From Streptococcus suis (lineage in GTDB: Bacteria > Bacillota > Bacilli > Lactobacillales > Streptococcaceae), in assembly GCA_024583055.1 (NCBI GenBank), contig CP102145.1, positions 186,001 to 250,000 of the forward strand: a stretch of 64,000 bases of DNA. The letters run 5' to 3'. The position numbers and the translations under genes were made by a program. A model generated the notes under the pieces. That model ran no database searches. It saw only the letters and a program-made list of their open reading frames with translations, and had not been told where the DNA came from. Position 1 is the first letter of the stretch, and each line of letters opens with the position of its first letter. Below are positions 1 to 12,900 of the stretch, one piece after another.

Positions 1-1
1 C

Positions 2-478
<477 letters not shown>

Positions 479-499
479 GCTTAGTAAGGAGGAGAGAGA

Positions 500-991
500 A
501 TGCCAATCGTATTACTTGGTTTTATGGGAGTTGGAAAGACCACGACTGCTAAACTCTTGGATATGCCACTCTATGACATGGACCAGATTATTGAGGACCG
601 GATTGGCATGTCCATTGCGGATTTCTTCCAATCAGAGGGTGAAGATGCCTTTCGCCAGTTGGAAACCCAAGTCTTGGAAGAGTTGATGGACTTGCCCAAT
701 GATTGCTTGGTTTCAACGGGCGGTGGTGTGGTCAAATCCGCCAAAAACAGGGAGATTTTGCTCAAAAATAAACCCAACAACGTCCTCTTAACCGCCGCCT
801 TTCCAGTAGCTTATGAGCGGATTAGTCAAGATCATCAGTCGCAACGTCCCTTATTTTTACAGCACAGCCGAGAAGAATTTGAGACCATTTACCAAGAACG
901 AATGGCTTTATATGAAGGACTAGCTGACCTGGTCATTGACACAGACCAACTCAGTCCGGAACAAGTAGTAAGGAAGATTCTATGCAAGTAG
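500..991 (+). CDS. aroK: shikimate kinase
   Basis: Phosphorylates shikimate to shikimate-3-phosphate with ATP in the cytoplasm, one step before EPSP synthase. 163 residues, the usual length for the streptococcal enzyme. The P-loop GFMGVGKTT is at residues 7-15, the shikimate-binding aspartate lies in YDMDQIIEDRIGM, and the GGG(V) substrate loop is at about residue 73. The start is set by GGAGGAGAG 6-8 bases upstream. The end overlaps the start of pheA by 10 bases, which points to translational coupling. Confidence 0.95.
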   Translation: MPIVLLGFMGVGKTTTAKLLDMPLYDMDQIIEDRIGMSIADFFQSEGEDAFRQLETQVLEELMDLPNDCLVSTGGGVVKSAKNREILLKNKPNNVLLTAAFPVAYERISQDHQSQRPLFLQHSREEFETIYQERMALYEGLADLVIDTDQLSPEQVVRKILCK

Positions 992-1806
992 CTTATTTGG
1001 GCCCGCGGGGGTCCTTTACTCACCAAGTTGCCCAGCAGGCCTTTCCGGAGGCGGATTTGCAGGCTTTTGGCACCATTACGGAGGTCGTCAAGGCCTATGA
1101 GACTGGCTTGGTGACCTATTCGGTCATTCCGGTTGAGAATTCGATTGAAGGTAGTGTTCACGAGACCATTGACTACCTTTTTCATCAGGCGGAAATCCAT
1201 GCGGTGGCAGAAGTGGTTCAGCCCATTGCCCAGCAATTGTTAGCGACGGCACCTCATAAGGAAATCGAGGTCATTTATTCACATCCACAGGCCATTGCGC
1301 AGGGGAAAAAATATGTTCAGAAGCATTTTCCGAAGGCTCGTTTGGAGTTGACAGCAAGCACTGCCTACGCAGCCCGATTTGTAGCGGAGCATGCGAATCA
1401 GCCTTTTGCGGCTATTGCACCGCACGCTGCGGCTGAAGAGTACGGCCTGCAGGTCATTGCCCAAGACATCCAAGAAATCGCGGAGAATTTTACTCGTTTT
1501 TGGATTTTGGGACATACTGCGCCTGAATTGGGATTGCGGAAAACAGATCGGAAGGTTTCTTTGGCCCTGACGCTGCCTGATAATCTGCCAGGTGCCCTCT
1601 ATAAGGCTATGTCGGTCTTTTCGTGGAGAGGAATCGGTTTGACCAAGATTGAAAGTCGGCCGCTGAAAACGGCGCTGGGTGAGTATTTCTTTATTTTGGA
1701 TATTGAGAATAATTCAGATAAATTAGTTGGCTATTCATTGGAGGAATTGAAAAGTTTAGGGATTTTTTATAAGATTTTAGGAAATTATAAGGTTTATAGT
1801 GTGTAA
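982..1806 (+). CDS. pheA: prephenate dehydratase
   Basis: Converts prephenate to phenylpyruvate for phenylalanine synthesis. 274 residues, the size of a stand-alone prephenate dehydratase with no chorismate mutase domain. N-terminal AYLGPRGSFTHQVA and PVENSIEGSVHETID are family signatures. The TRF catalytic motif appears in ENFTRFWILG (about residue 170). A C-terminal ACT-type regulatory domain contains GALYKAMSVFSWRGIGLTKI and ESRP, the element that senses phenylalanine. The start lies inside the end of aroK. Last gene of the aro operon in view. Confidence 0.95.
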   Translation: MQVAYLGPRGSFTHQVAQQAFPEADLQAFGTITEVVKAYETGLVTYSVIPVENSIEGSVHETIDYLFHQAEIHAVAEVVQPIAQQLLATAPHKEIEVIYSHPQAIAQGKKYVQKHFPKARLELTASTAYAARFVAEHANQPFAAIAPHAAAEEYGLQVIAQDIQEIAENFTRFWILGHTAPELGLRKTDRKVSLALTLPDNLPGALYKAMSVFSWRGIGLTKIESRPLKTALGEYFFILDIENNSDKLVGYSLEELKSLGIFYKILGNYKVYSV

Positions 1807-1827
1807 TAATCTTAGAAAGGAGTGAAT

Positions 1828-3135
1828 ATGGCGAAACATCCCTTATCACATCATGAAGAGCTACGCTTGGACTACTTGCGTAAAAATATTCACTACTTAA
1901 ATGAGAAGGAAAAGACGGAGCTGGATTACTTAGAGTATCTTGAAAAGGGTGAGGAGCGAGTCATTGCGCCTTCGCCACTTGAGGAGGAGGCTTCTAATCT
2001 TCCAGAGTTTTCACTTGGAGATTCTTGGAGAGAGGTTGCGCCCCTTGTAGAGGAAGAGGATCTCTTACCAGCCTATCCGACCTTGAGTCGAAAAGAAAGG
2101 TTAAAAAAGTCTAAGAAAAATAAGGCGATTTCAGTAACTGAAGATAGTAGTAGTCAGCCACCCAAGAAACCTTTTTTCAAACGACTTTTAAGTTTTATCT
2201 TCTGGGGACTACTGATATTGCTGCTTGCCTTGGGCGCTATGTTTGTCAAAGGCATGATTAGTGTGGATAACAAACCTGCTACCGAACAATTTGCTGGTCA
2301 GGCGACACAGGATGGCATCAATATTTTAATCTTAGGAACAGATGGTCGAGTTGGACAAAGTACCGGTGAAACTCGAACGGATACTATTATGATCCTGAAT
2401 GTCAATAATAGTAGCAATAAAATAAAACTAGTCAGCTTTATGCGGGATACGCTGGTTACTATCGGTGGAGAAGGTGACTACAAACTCAATTCTGCCTACA
2501 CTTTTGGTGAGCAAAATGGTGGTCTTGGGGCTGAAAATGTTCGGCAGGTTTTGAAGGAAAATTTTGATATTGATATTCAATACTATGCCCTTGTTGATTT
2601 TGCGAGTTTTGCATCTGCTATTGATACGCTCTTTCCATCAGGTGTGGCCATTGATGCTCAATTTTCAACGATTGATGGTGAAATGGTGTCTTCTGTTGAA
2701 GCACCCAACGACCTGCGTCTGGAGGAAAATGCACCAGCTTATCAAACCATTCAGGTCGGTCCACAGCAGATGGATGGAAAAACCTTACTGAACTATGCTC
2801 GGTTTCGTTCAGATGATGAAGGAGACTTCGGTCGGACAAGACGTCAACAACAGGTATTAGATGCAATTATTCAGCAGGCACAAGATCCCACAAAGCTCTT
2901 CTCTGGTGCTGAGGCGCTTGGAAAAATTTACTCTATGACCTCTACCAATGTCCCACTAGCCTTTCCGTTGCTTCGTGGTCCAGGTATTTTGCTGGATGCA
3001 CCTAATGGAATTGAACGAGTAACCATACCAGAAAACCACGATTGGATTGATGAATATGACAATTATGGTGGTATGGGACTAAAAATTGACTTCTATAAAT
3101 ACCAAGAAGTGCTGAGAGGTCTTGGTCTAAGGTAA
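1828..3135 (+). CDS. psr: LytR-CpsA-Psr (LCP) family cell-wall polymer ligase
   Basis: 435 residues from the ATG at 1828. A GTG two codons earlier is possible, but AAAGGAG is better spaced for 1828. Residues 1-115 are a charged cytoplasmic region. One membrane segment follows (about residues 122-145, in LLSFIFWGLLILLLALG), then an extracellular LCP domain with ILGTDGR, TRTDTIMIL and SFMRDTLV. LCP enzymes transfer lipid-linked polymers to peptidoglycan; the exact substrate cannot be read from sequence. The position between pheA and rumA matches the psr-like gene of other streptococci, which is why the symbol is offered. Confidence 0.85.
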   Translation: MAKHPLSHHEELRLDYLRKNIHYLNEKEKTELDYLEYLEKGEERVIAPSPLEEEASNLPEFSLGDSWREVAPLVEEEDLLPAYPTLSRKERLKKSKKNKAISVTEDSSSQPPKKPFFKRLLSFIFWGLLILLLALGAMFVKGMISVDNKPATEQFAGQATQDGINILILGTDGRVGQSTGETRTDTIMILNVNNSSNKIKLVSFMRDTLVTIGGEGDYKLNSAYTFGEQNGGLGAENVRQVLKENFDIDIQYYALVDFASFASAIDTLFPSGVAIDAQFSTIDGEMVSSVEAPNDLRLEENAPAYQTIQVGPQQMDGKTLLNYARFRSDDEGDFGRTRRQQQVLDAIIQQAQDPTKLFSGAEALGKIYSMTSTNVPLAFPLLRGPGILLDAPNGIERVTIPENHDWIDEYDNYGGMGLKIDFYKYQEVLRGLGLR

Positions 3136-3161
3136 GAATGCGACAGTTTTCTTGTGAAATA

Positions 3162-3195
3162 TGCTATACTTAAAAGTGACTTCGGTCACTTTTTT
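3162..3195 (+). terminator. terminator of psr overlapping an extended -10 promoter for rumA
   Basis: AAAAGTGAC-TTCG-GTCACTTTTTT (3172-3195) is a UUCG-capped stem with a T run and should end psr transcripts. Directly before it, TGCTATACT (3162-3170) is a good extended -10 element, so rumA transcription would begin about base 3177, within the hairpin. No convincing -35 was found. Seen directly; the promoter is a prediction. Confidence 0.6.
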
Positions 3196-3200
3196 CGTGA

Positions 3201-4655
<1,455 letters not shown>

Positions 4656-4658
<3 letters not shown>

Positions 4659-4881
4659 GTGTGTTGCTCTGCTCGTAAAAGCCTAGAAACCTTTGAACAA
4701 AAGGGATACTGAAAAGCCTTGCAATCAAGGCTTTTTGTATTGAGGTGGGGAAGTATCAGAGTGAGAAAATTTTTGGAATGAGTAGAAGTGATAGCTAGAA
4801 ATTATCAAAATCTATTTCCATTTACCCTGTGGGTACGTGTTTGTTTCCATTGACAAGGAGTATGTGGGAATAGAAACGTAA
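4656..4881 (+). repeat. rumA-end repeat, copy B (native rumA tail, terminator and structured downstream DNA)
   Basis: Begins GAGTGTGTTGCTCTGCTC, which in frame reads ECVALLVKA-stop, a native-looking rumA end. Then come a terminator (4712-4736, AAAGCCTTG-CAAT-CAAGGCTTTTT) and an AT-rich stretch. A 70-base segment (about 4811-4879) follows that can fold with an outer stem (TCTATTTCC with GGGAATAGA) and inner hairpins TACCC-TGT-GGGTA and TTGTT/GACAA. The whole ~230 bp recurs in the same orientation at 59261-59495 and 60431-60660. Copies differ by scattered substitutions, so the duplications are not recent. Confidence 0.8.
4712..4736 (+). terminator. intrinsic terminator of the displaced rumA end
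   Basis: A nine-pair stem AAAGCCTTG / CAAGGCTTT with loop CAAT, followed by TTTTT. The same hairpin is intact in copy D (59321-59345) and damaged in copy E (60486-60512). Confidence 0.75.
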
Positions 4882-4933
4882 AGCTTCATTCAATAGAGCG
4901 AATGTGGGTACGGCAAATAAAATTCACGACTAA

Positions 4934-5811
4934 ATTATTGAAGAGTATTCTAAAGCTATCTATAACAATTTATCTAAAAAGGATTATTTCCAAGTTAACC
5001 AATTACAGGGAAATCTATTAGATAATCTACCTGATTTTTATTTAGAGGAATTAGTTATTTGTTATATTCAAATTAAGTATGATTTTTACGTGCTTTCTAA
5101 TTCAATTGCTAGCAAATCAACAACAATAAAAATAGAATGCGATTTTTCTCCCGTAATCCAGAAAAATTAGCGAAGGCAGTCGTACAAGTCAAAGGTAAGA
5201 AAGCAGCTCCCTTACAAAGCGATGGAGAACAATGATTCAGATTATCTGAATAGCAAGGGGCAGATTTTTATCGTGAAGGTGATTATACTAATGCCGGAGC
5301 ATATTACCATCTAGCCGCTAGCATGGGGAATATGGATGCGATGTCGGATTAGGGATATTGTTATCTCTATGGTCGCCATACTGAACCGAGCGTGTCACTT
5401 GCTATTGCCTACTTCACATTAGCAGCTAAGAAGGGAAATATTGATGCCACTTATAAATTAGAGGATATTTATGGAAGGACAAAATGGGGAAGTCAAGATA
5501 TAGAATTATCTCTCTACTATTATCGATTAGCTGTCTCCTACTTATTAGAGGAACCCTTGGAAACTTTATATGATATTACCTGGTGTCAGGCACTTGAAAA
5601 TTATCCTAGTCTTTGTCTTGCCTTTAGGAAATCAATGATTCTGGGTGGACAACTGTTTGTCAACCTTGACCTGACCTATTAATTTTTAGTTTTTGCAAGG
5701 AAAGGTTATGAAATTGAACTGCAAAACAGAGGGCATTACTATCAATCTGTATACGAAGAGGTTGTAGAATTGCTTGGACATTCACAATTTGATAGAGTTC
5801 GATACAAATGA
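4934..5811 (+). pseudogene. decayed Sel1/TPR-like repeat protein gene
   Basis: Broken reading frames together give a Sel1-repeat protein. The first part (4934-5135) lies in one frame. After a frameshift the second part (about 5236-5811) shows the Sel1 pattern twice: AGAYYHLAASMGNMDAM and AYFTLAAKKGNIDATYKL. Interruptions are TAG at 5251 and about 5350, and TAA at about 5680, with frame continuing to TGA at 5809. Length and several stops mean no functional product; the longest open piece is 96 codons (5392-5682). No signal peptide is evident. It lies between the rumA-end repeat and the surface-protein locus, so it may be former chromosome or element DNA. Confidence 0.7.
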
Positions 5812-6203
5812 GATGATGTTTTTGATGGGGAATGAAGAAGAAAAGTGGATAGTGAGATAGACGGATTTTGCGTAAGGTTTGCAAGGAATGAACATATTTT
5901 ATTTGCCTGCCATGGTCAATTTTCAACATCCCTACAGTAATATTATTTGCCCTACTTGTTGTGAGATGAGAAGAACGCTCTGTTTATTTTAGGAAAAGTA
6001 GGGAATTTTCTCTAGAAATTAGTTTAGTAAATACCAAAAAGAGTCGCAGTTTCTTGCGACTCTCTCTTCGTTTTATGGCTCTGTAATACGTAGAGGCATT
6101 CTTTGCTCTAGCATAGTGGAGCTTTTTACATAAATTATCCTTTTCTATATCTTATACAATCACCAGCCAGTCTTGTGATTGAAAGAATAGAAAGCTTGTG
6201 GTA
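5812..6203. other. non-coding remnant region
   Basis: About 390 bases without an intact gene. The first ~130 bases hold a short frame (FYLPAMVNFQHPYSN and a CPTCC segment) broken by TAG and TAA, probably more debris of the preceding gene. A strong hairpin at 6040-6063 follows, then AT-rich DNA up to the end of the tetR gene. No promoter or RNA gene is recognisable. Confidence 0.5.
6040..6063. terminator. hairpin with flanking A and T tracts
   Basis: AGAGTCGCA-GTTTCT-TGCGACTCT with an A run before and a pyrimidine run after, so it could work in both directions. It would terminate the leftward tetR transcript. A sister hairpin (AAGAGTCGC-GTCT-GCGACTCTT) lies at 17874-17895 after the surface-protein gene, so the two bracket the 12 kb tetR-adhesin locus. 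Confidence 0.6.
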
Positions 6204-6734
6204 TTAAATACGTACAATGGATAAGATGTAGCGCTGAATGGTTTCAGGGGTTTCCTGGCAGCCATTCTGTATCCAATGCTTAATAATGCTATCGATGGTT
6301 GAAACATAGACAGTTAAGGCGTATTCATAAGGAACCTTATAGGCCCGCTCAAGTTGGTTTGCAAGATCTGGGATACTAGAATGCTCAATGACCTCGGTAA
6401 TATACTTGGTAACTTTTAAAGAAACATGAGGGAAAAAATGAACAAAGTCCACGGCTATTTCCTGATTTTTATAGAGAAACTGCAACATTTCTCCTACGAC
6501 ATTGTCATTTAGGGAGGGATCTTTTGCTAGAATAATACTGACTTCGTTCAGGATATATTCAAGGGATTCTTCTAGGAAGGTTTCCTTAGAGTTGTAGTAG
6601 TGATAGAAGACCCGACGGCTTAGTTTAGCTCGGTCCGCAATTTGATTGATCGTAAAACTGTTATTGTCATCAGATTTTTTGAGTTCGAAAAAGGCTTTCA
6701 GAAATTTTTGGCTGGTTGTAAAATACTTTTCCAT
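6204..6734 (-). CDS. TetR/AcrR-family transcriptional regulator
   Basis: 176 residues. The N-terminal helix-turn-helix has the TetR pattern: FTINQIADRAKLSRRVFYHYYNS at about residues 28-50. The C-terminal two thirds are helical and presumably hold the ligand and dimer domain; no ligand can be inferred. It diverges from the giant surface-protein gene across ~175 bases, so it is the natural candidate regulator of that gene. Its start context is odd: GGAG (minus strand, 6754-6751) is separated from the ATG by 16 bases of alternating AT. No alternative start lies nearby. That spacing is longer than optimal and prone to slippage. Confidence 0.85.
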   Translation of the reverse strand: MEKYFTTSQKFLKAFFELKKSDDNNSFTINQIADRAKLSRRVFYHYYNSKETFLEESLEYILNEVSIILAKDPSLNDNVVGEMLQFLYKNQEIAVDFVHFFPHVSLKVTKYITEVIEHSSIPDLANQLERAYKVPYEYALTVYVSTIDSIIKHWIQNGCQETPETIQRYILSIVRI

Positions 6735-6750
6735 ATATATATATATATAA
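6733..6750 (-). promoter_or_regulatory. AT dinucleotide tract between the tetR ribosome-binding site and start codon
   Basis: About 8.5 AT units run from the start codon to two bases short of the GGAG site. They make a 16-base spacer where 5-9 bases is usual. Loss or gain of AT units by slippage would change initiation of the regulator in 2-base steps without shifting its frame. Sequence is seen directly; phase variation is inference. Confidence 0.5.
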
Positions 6751-6836
6751 CTCCGTAAAAATTTATTTAATAAAATTTATAAAAAAATAAATGCACTGCA
6801 CAAAAATGTATTTATTGTGAAACATTCATTTTATAG

Positions 6837-6850
6837 ACATTATATAATGT
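6837..6850. promoter_or_regulatory. perfect palindrome over the -10 of the surface-protein gene
   Basis: ACATTATATAATGT is a perfect 14-base inverted repeat. It contains TATAAT (6843-6848), a likely -10 of the rightward promoter, whose start codon is at 6910. No -35 at normal spacing is clear. A dyad over the -10 in a tetR divergent region is a typical repressor-operator arrangement; binding is inferred. Confidence 0.45.
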
Positions 6851-6909
6851 ATTGTGTAATCATGCAACTATTTCTTTATAAAGTTGTTGGAATATGGAAA
6901 GGAATTCTT

Positions 6910-9900
6910 ATGTTTTTTGATAATAAACAGCTTGAAAACGAAGCATTGCGCTCGAAGCAACGGTTTACCATTAAAAAGTTTAAATCGGGTGCAGCCTCAG
7001 TTTTAATCGGTTTCTTATTTATGTTCAGCGGTGGAGCCTTAAAAGTTGCTGCAGAAGAGCTTGAATCAGGTCAGTTGCCACAGACGACCGAGCTGGTGGA
7101 CAAACCACTGGATTCAAGTGCTCAGGCAAACGAAGTAGTTTCTCATTCGGTACAGCAAGAAGCAGGAGAGGTTGTACAAACAGTAGAGCCAACTTCTGCC
7201 GTGCTTGCAACACCCCCAAGTTCCACTCAGCTAGTAGACGAACAGCCTAAAGAAACAGAGGAAACGATTGCTACTAAGTCAGCAACTGTTCCTAGTTCCG
7301 CTCAGGAAGTAGCAGAGCCTAAATCCCAGGAAATTGTGGAGGAGATTACTCCTGAACCAGCAGTATTGTCAACTTCATCGACAGAAGCAAAAACTGAACA
7401 GAAGCAAGGAGTTGCAACACAGCAAGCGACTGAAGAAAGTGTAACGAAGCTTGAACCTATTTCTAATAATGTCCAAGCAGATGCTAGCAAGGAGAATGTG
7501 GCGAATTCAACAAGAGCCGCAGAAACTCAAACAGATGGACAAGCTTCGCCAACTCGTGATTTAAGTCAGTTAAATCTGGCCAATATGAGCTTTGCAGACT
7601 TGGAAACTTTAGGGCTTTCTGAAGAAGAGAAACTTACTCTGTTCAATCAAATTCTTGCTCAACAAACAGGATCGAATTCTGTTCAACTAACAGAGGAAGA
7701 AATAAGAAGTTTAGCTGGTTTCAGTGAAGCTGAGAAAAATTTCTATATTCAAAATAAATTAGGCAATACCAACCTTCCGCAACCACTCAATTTGGTAGTT
7801 ATGTCAGAAACACTGATTACGCCTAATAATCAGAACAAGTATGTGGTTAATGCAAAAGGGCAGACCTTTGCCTATGGTCCTGCAAACTACACCTTGACTG
7901 TGACGCCGAACCGAGCCAGAAATACCATGGATTTCGAACTGAATTATAAATTAGACGGTATCAATGGTCGTTCGGGTACTCACGTGGCTGATTTTGTTGT
8001 CAATCTCGGAAGCGCTTACGGTACACCTGGTGTTGCAACAGTGCGTGCTGGGAACAATACTACGACCACCGCTCTCGTTAATGGTGGGCGTCGAAATACC
8101 ATTACTGGTTACAGTCCGACATCGCCTATCCAATACACAAACGCCCAAGTGATGAATGGACCACTCAATGTGAAGTTCACAGTACCTGTTAGAAACTGGA
8201 ATGGGGATTTGAGTATTGATAACCACATTGGTATGTTCTCCGTTGACACTGGGGCTAACAACACGAAAGATTTCTTCTCTTCAGACAACTACTTCTGGAA
8301 TAAGAGTGTCGTAACCATTGATCCTAATCCAAGTAGAAATGAAATCACAACGACCTTGCCTCCTATTGCGATGCCGATTCCATTTCAAACAGAATACCGC
8401 TTCGTTGTTATGCCTGACCAGGCTCCTGGTTTCACCAGACAAATTGAAGCCGGTGCAAATGGGGTGATGCAGATCCCTGTTAAACGGATTGCTTACATTG
8501 GTGCAAATGGTACAGAGGAATCTCATCGTTATGAGTATGGTCAAGCGACTGTACATACACCGGCACGCAATCAAATCATTGAGGTTAATATCAAAGATGG
8601 TATAGAGGCACCCGTTGCAGCACCGAATATTGATGTGACTACAGTTCGAAAACAAGGTTCTGTAGATGGAGGGCCGTTGGTCAATGGTACGGAATTGACC
8701 TTTAGAGATGGTCCAAACGGTAGAATTATCCGACAGGTCTTTATCCCAGATGGTTTGCAAGGGGAACGAGGTCAAGATGGTCGAAATTCAGATATTACTG
8801 TTGAACCTGCACGAGCTGCGGACGGCACACCAGGATACAATATCACAGTTACTGGCGCTGATGGTAGCAGATATACTCGATTTGTTCGCGATGGAAAAGA
8901 CGGTCGCGATGGTCGAAATGCAGATATTAGTGTAACTCCTGCTGTTGCAACAGATGGAACAAAAGGTCACAATGTTACGGTCACTAGACCAGATGGTAGC
9001 AGTTTTACCACCTTTATTCGCGATGGAAAAGACGGTACCAATGGTCGTGATGGTGTAGACGGTAAAACGCCGAGTGTAGATTTACAACCTTATACAGGTC
9101 AAGATGGCCGTATTCTTGGTACAACGGTTATTGTAAAAGATGGCGATGGACAAATCATTTCCCGTAGAAATATCTTAAATGGTAGCGATGGTCAGGACGG
9201 CAAAACGCCATCTATTGAACAATTACCAGTGATGGATGGTGGTAGAGTCATCGGCACCCTCATTATTGTTCGTGATGGTGATGGTCGTGAAATCAATCGC
9301 CAGACTATTTACAACGGTCGCGACGGTGCAAATGGAAGTTCAGTTACGTCCGAACGTCAACCAGATGGTAGTGTAAAAGTCTATAATGTGTCTTCTACAG
9401 GCGACCGTACTGAAATCGCCACCATTCGCAACGGTGTCGATGGTGCCAATGGTAGCTCAGTTGTTTCCGAACGTCAACCAGACGGTAGTGTAATAGTTTA
9501 CAATGTTTCTCCAACAGGTCAGCGTACCGAAATTACAACGATTCGTAGCGGTAAAGATGGAACCAACGGTCGCGACGGTGTAGATGGAAGTTCAGTTACG
9601 TCCGAACGTCAATCAGATGGCAGTGTAATAGTTTACAATGTTTCTCCAACCGGTCAGCGTACCGAAATTACAACGATTCGTAGCGGTGTCGATGGTGCCA
9701 ACGGTCGTGATGGTGCCAATGGTAGCTCAGTTGTTTCACAACTTCAACCAGACGGTAGTGTAAAAGTCTATAATGTGTCTTCTACAGGCGACCGTACTGA
9801 AATCGCCACCATTCGCAACGGTGTCGATGGTGCCAATGGAAGCTCCGTCGTTTCAGAACGTCAAAATGACGGTACTGTTAAAGTTTACAATGTGTCTTCT

Positions 9901-12900
9901 ACAGGTCAGCGTACTGAAATCGCCACCATCCGCAACGGTGTCGACGGTACCAACGGTCGTGATGGTGCCAATGGAAGCTCCGTCGTTTCCGAACGTCAAT
10001 CAGATGGCAGTGTAATAGTTTATAACGTTTCCCCAACAGGAGAGCGCACCGAAATCACAACGATTCGTAGCGGTAAAGATGGGGCTAAAGGTCAAGATGG
10101 TACCAATGGTAGCTCAGTTGTTTCACAACTTCAACCAGACGGTAGTGTAAAAGTCTACAATGTGTCTTCTACAGGTGACCGTACAGAAATCGCCACCATC
10201 CGCAATGGTGTAGATGGAACAAACGGTCGTGATGGTGCTAAAGGTCAAGATGGTACCAATGGCAGTTCCGTTGTTTCAGAGCTTCAATCAGACGGTAGTG
10301 TAAAAGTTTACAATGTGTCATCTACAGGCGACCGTACAGAAATCGCCACCATCCGCAACGGTGTCGATGGTCGTGACGGTGCCAAAGGTCAGGATGGAAC
10401 AAATGGTAGCTCTGTTGTTTCAGAACTTCAACCAGACGGTAGTGTAAAAGTTTACAATGTGTCATCTACAGGCGACCGTACAGAAATCGCCACCATTCGC
10501 AACGGTGTCGATGGTCGTGACGGTGCCAAAGGTCAGGATGGAACAAATGGTAGCTCTGTTGTTTCAGAACTTCAACCAGACGGTAGTGTAAAAGTTTACA
10601 ATGTGTCATCTACAGGCGACCGTACAGAAATCGCCACCATTCGCAACGGTGTCGATGGTCGTGACGGTGCCAAAGGTCAAGATGGAACAAATGGTAGCTC
10701 CGTTGTTTCAGAACTTCAACCAGACGGTAGTGTAAAAGTTTACAATGTGTCTTCTACAGGTCAGCGTACAGAAATCGCCACCATTCGCAACGGTGTAGAT
10801 GGAACAAACGGTCGTGATGGTGCTAATGGTAGCTCAGTTGTTTCACAACTTCAACCAGACGGTAGTGTAAAAGTCTATAATGTGTCTTCTACAGGCGACC
10901 GTACAGAAATCGCCACCATTCGCAACGGTGTCGATGGTGCCAATGGAAGCTCCGTCGTTTCAGAACGTCAAAATGACGGTACTGTTAAAGTTTACAATGT
11001 GTCTTCTACAGGTCAGCGTACTGAAATCGCCACCATCCGCAACGGTGTCGACGGTACCAACGGTCGTGATGGTGCCAATGGAAGCTCCGTCGTTTCCGAA
11101 CGTCAATCAGATGGCAGTGTAATAGTTTATAACGTTTCCCCAACAGGAGAGCGCACCGAAATCACAACGATTCGTAGCGGTAAAGATGGGGCTAAAGGTC
11201 AAGATGGAACCAACGGTCGCGACGGTGCAAATGGAAGTTCAGTTACGTCCGAACGTCAACCAGATGGTAGTGTAAAAGTCTATAATGTGTCTTCTACAGG
11301 CGACCGTACTGAAATCGCCACCATTCGCAACGGTGTCGATGGTGCCAATGGTAGCTCAGTTGTTTCCGAACGTCAACCAGACGGTAGTGTAATAGTTTAC
11401 AATGTTTCTCCAACAGGTCAGCGTACCGAAATTACAACGATTCGTAGCGGTAAAGATGGAACCAACGGTCGCGACGGTGTAGATGGAAGTTCAGTTACGT
11501 CCGAACGTCAATCAGATGGCAGTGTAATAGTTTACAATGTTTCTCCAACCGGTCAGCGTACCGAAATCGCCACCATCCGCAACGGTGTCGACGGTACCAA
11601 CGGTCGTGATGGTGCCAATGGAAGCTCCGTCGTTTCCGAACGTCAATCAGATGGCAGTGTAATAGTTTATAACGTTTCCCCAACAGGAGAGCGCACCGAA
11701 ATCACAACGATTCGTAGCGGTAAAGATGGCGCTAAAGGTCAAGATGGAACCAACGGTCGCGACGGTGCAAATGGAAGTTCAGTTACGTCAGAACGTCAAC
11801 CAGATGGTAGTGTAAAAGTCTATAATGTTTCTCCAACCGGTCAGCGTACCGAAATTACAACGATTCGTAGCGGTGTCGACGGTACCAACGGTCGTGATGG
11901 TACTAAAGGTCAAGATGGTACCAATGGCAGTTCAGTTGTTTCACAACTTCAACCAGACGGTAGTGTAAAAGTCTACAATGTGTCCTCTACAGGTGACCGC
12001 ACTGAAATCGCCACCATCCGCAATGGTGTAGATGGTCGTGACGGTGCCAAAGGTCAAGATGGTACCAACGGTCGTGATGGTGCCAATGGTAGCTCCGTCG
12101 TTTCTGAGCTTCAACCAGATGGCGGTGTAAAAGTCTACAATGTGTCTTCTACAGGTCAGCGTACAGAAATCGCCACCATTCGCAACGGTGTCGACGGTAC
12201 CAACGGTCAGAATGGTGCCAATGGTAGCTCAGTTGTTTCAGAACTTCAACCAGACGGTACTGTTAAAGTTTACAATGTGTCTTCTACAGGCGACCGTACT
12301 GAAATCGCCACCATCCGCAACGGTGTCGATGGTCGTGACGGTGCCAAAGGTCAAGATGGTACCAACGGTCGTGATGGTGCCAATGGTAGCTCCGTCGTTT
12401 CTGAGCTTCAACCAGATGGCAGTGTAAAAGTTTACAATGTGTCTTCTACAGGCGACCGTACTGAAATTGCCACCATTCGAAACGGTGTCGATGGTCGTGA
12501 CGGTGCCAAAGGTCAAGATGGTACCAATGGTAGCTCCGTTGTTTCAGAACTTCAACCAGACGGTAGTGTAAAAGTTTACAATGTGTCTTCTACAGGTGAC
12601 CGTACTGAAATCGCCACCATCCGCAACGGTGTCGACGGTGCCAAAGGTCAGGATGGTACCAACGGTCGTGATGGTGCCAATGGTAGCTCAGTCATTTCCG
12701 AACGTCAAAATGACGGTACTGTTAAAGTTTACAATGTGTCTTCTACAGGTCAGCGTACTGAAGTCGCCACCATTCGCAACGGTGTCGACGGTACCAACGG
12801 TCGTGATGGTGCTAATGGAAGCTCCGTCGTTTCTGAGCTTCAACCAGATGGTACTGTTAAAGTTTACAATGTGTCTTCTACAGGTCAGCGTACTGAAATC

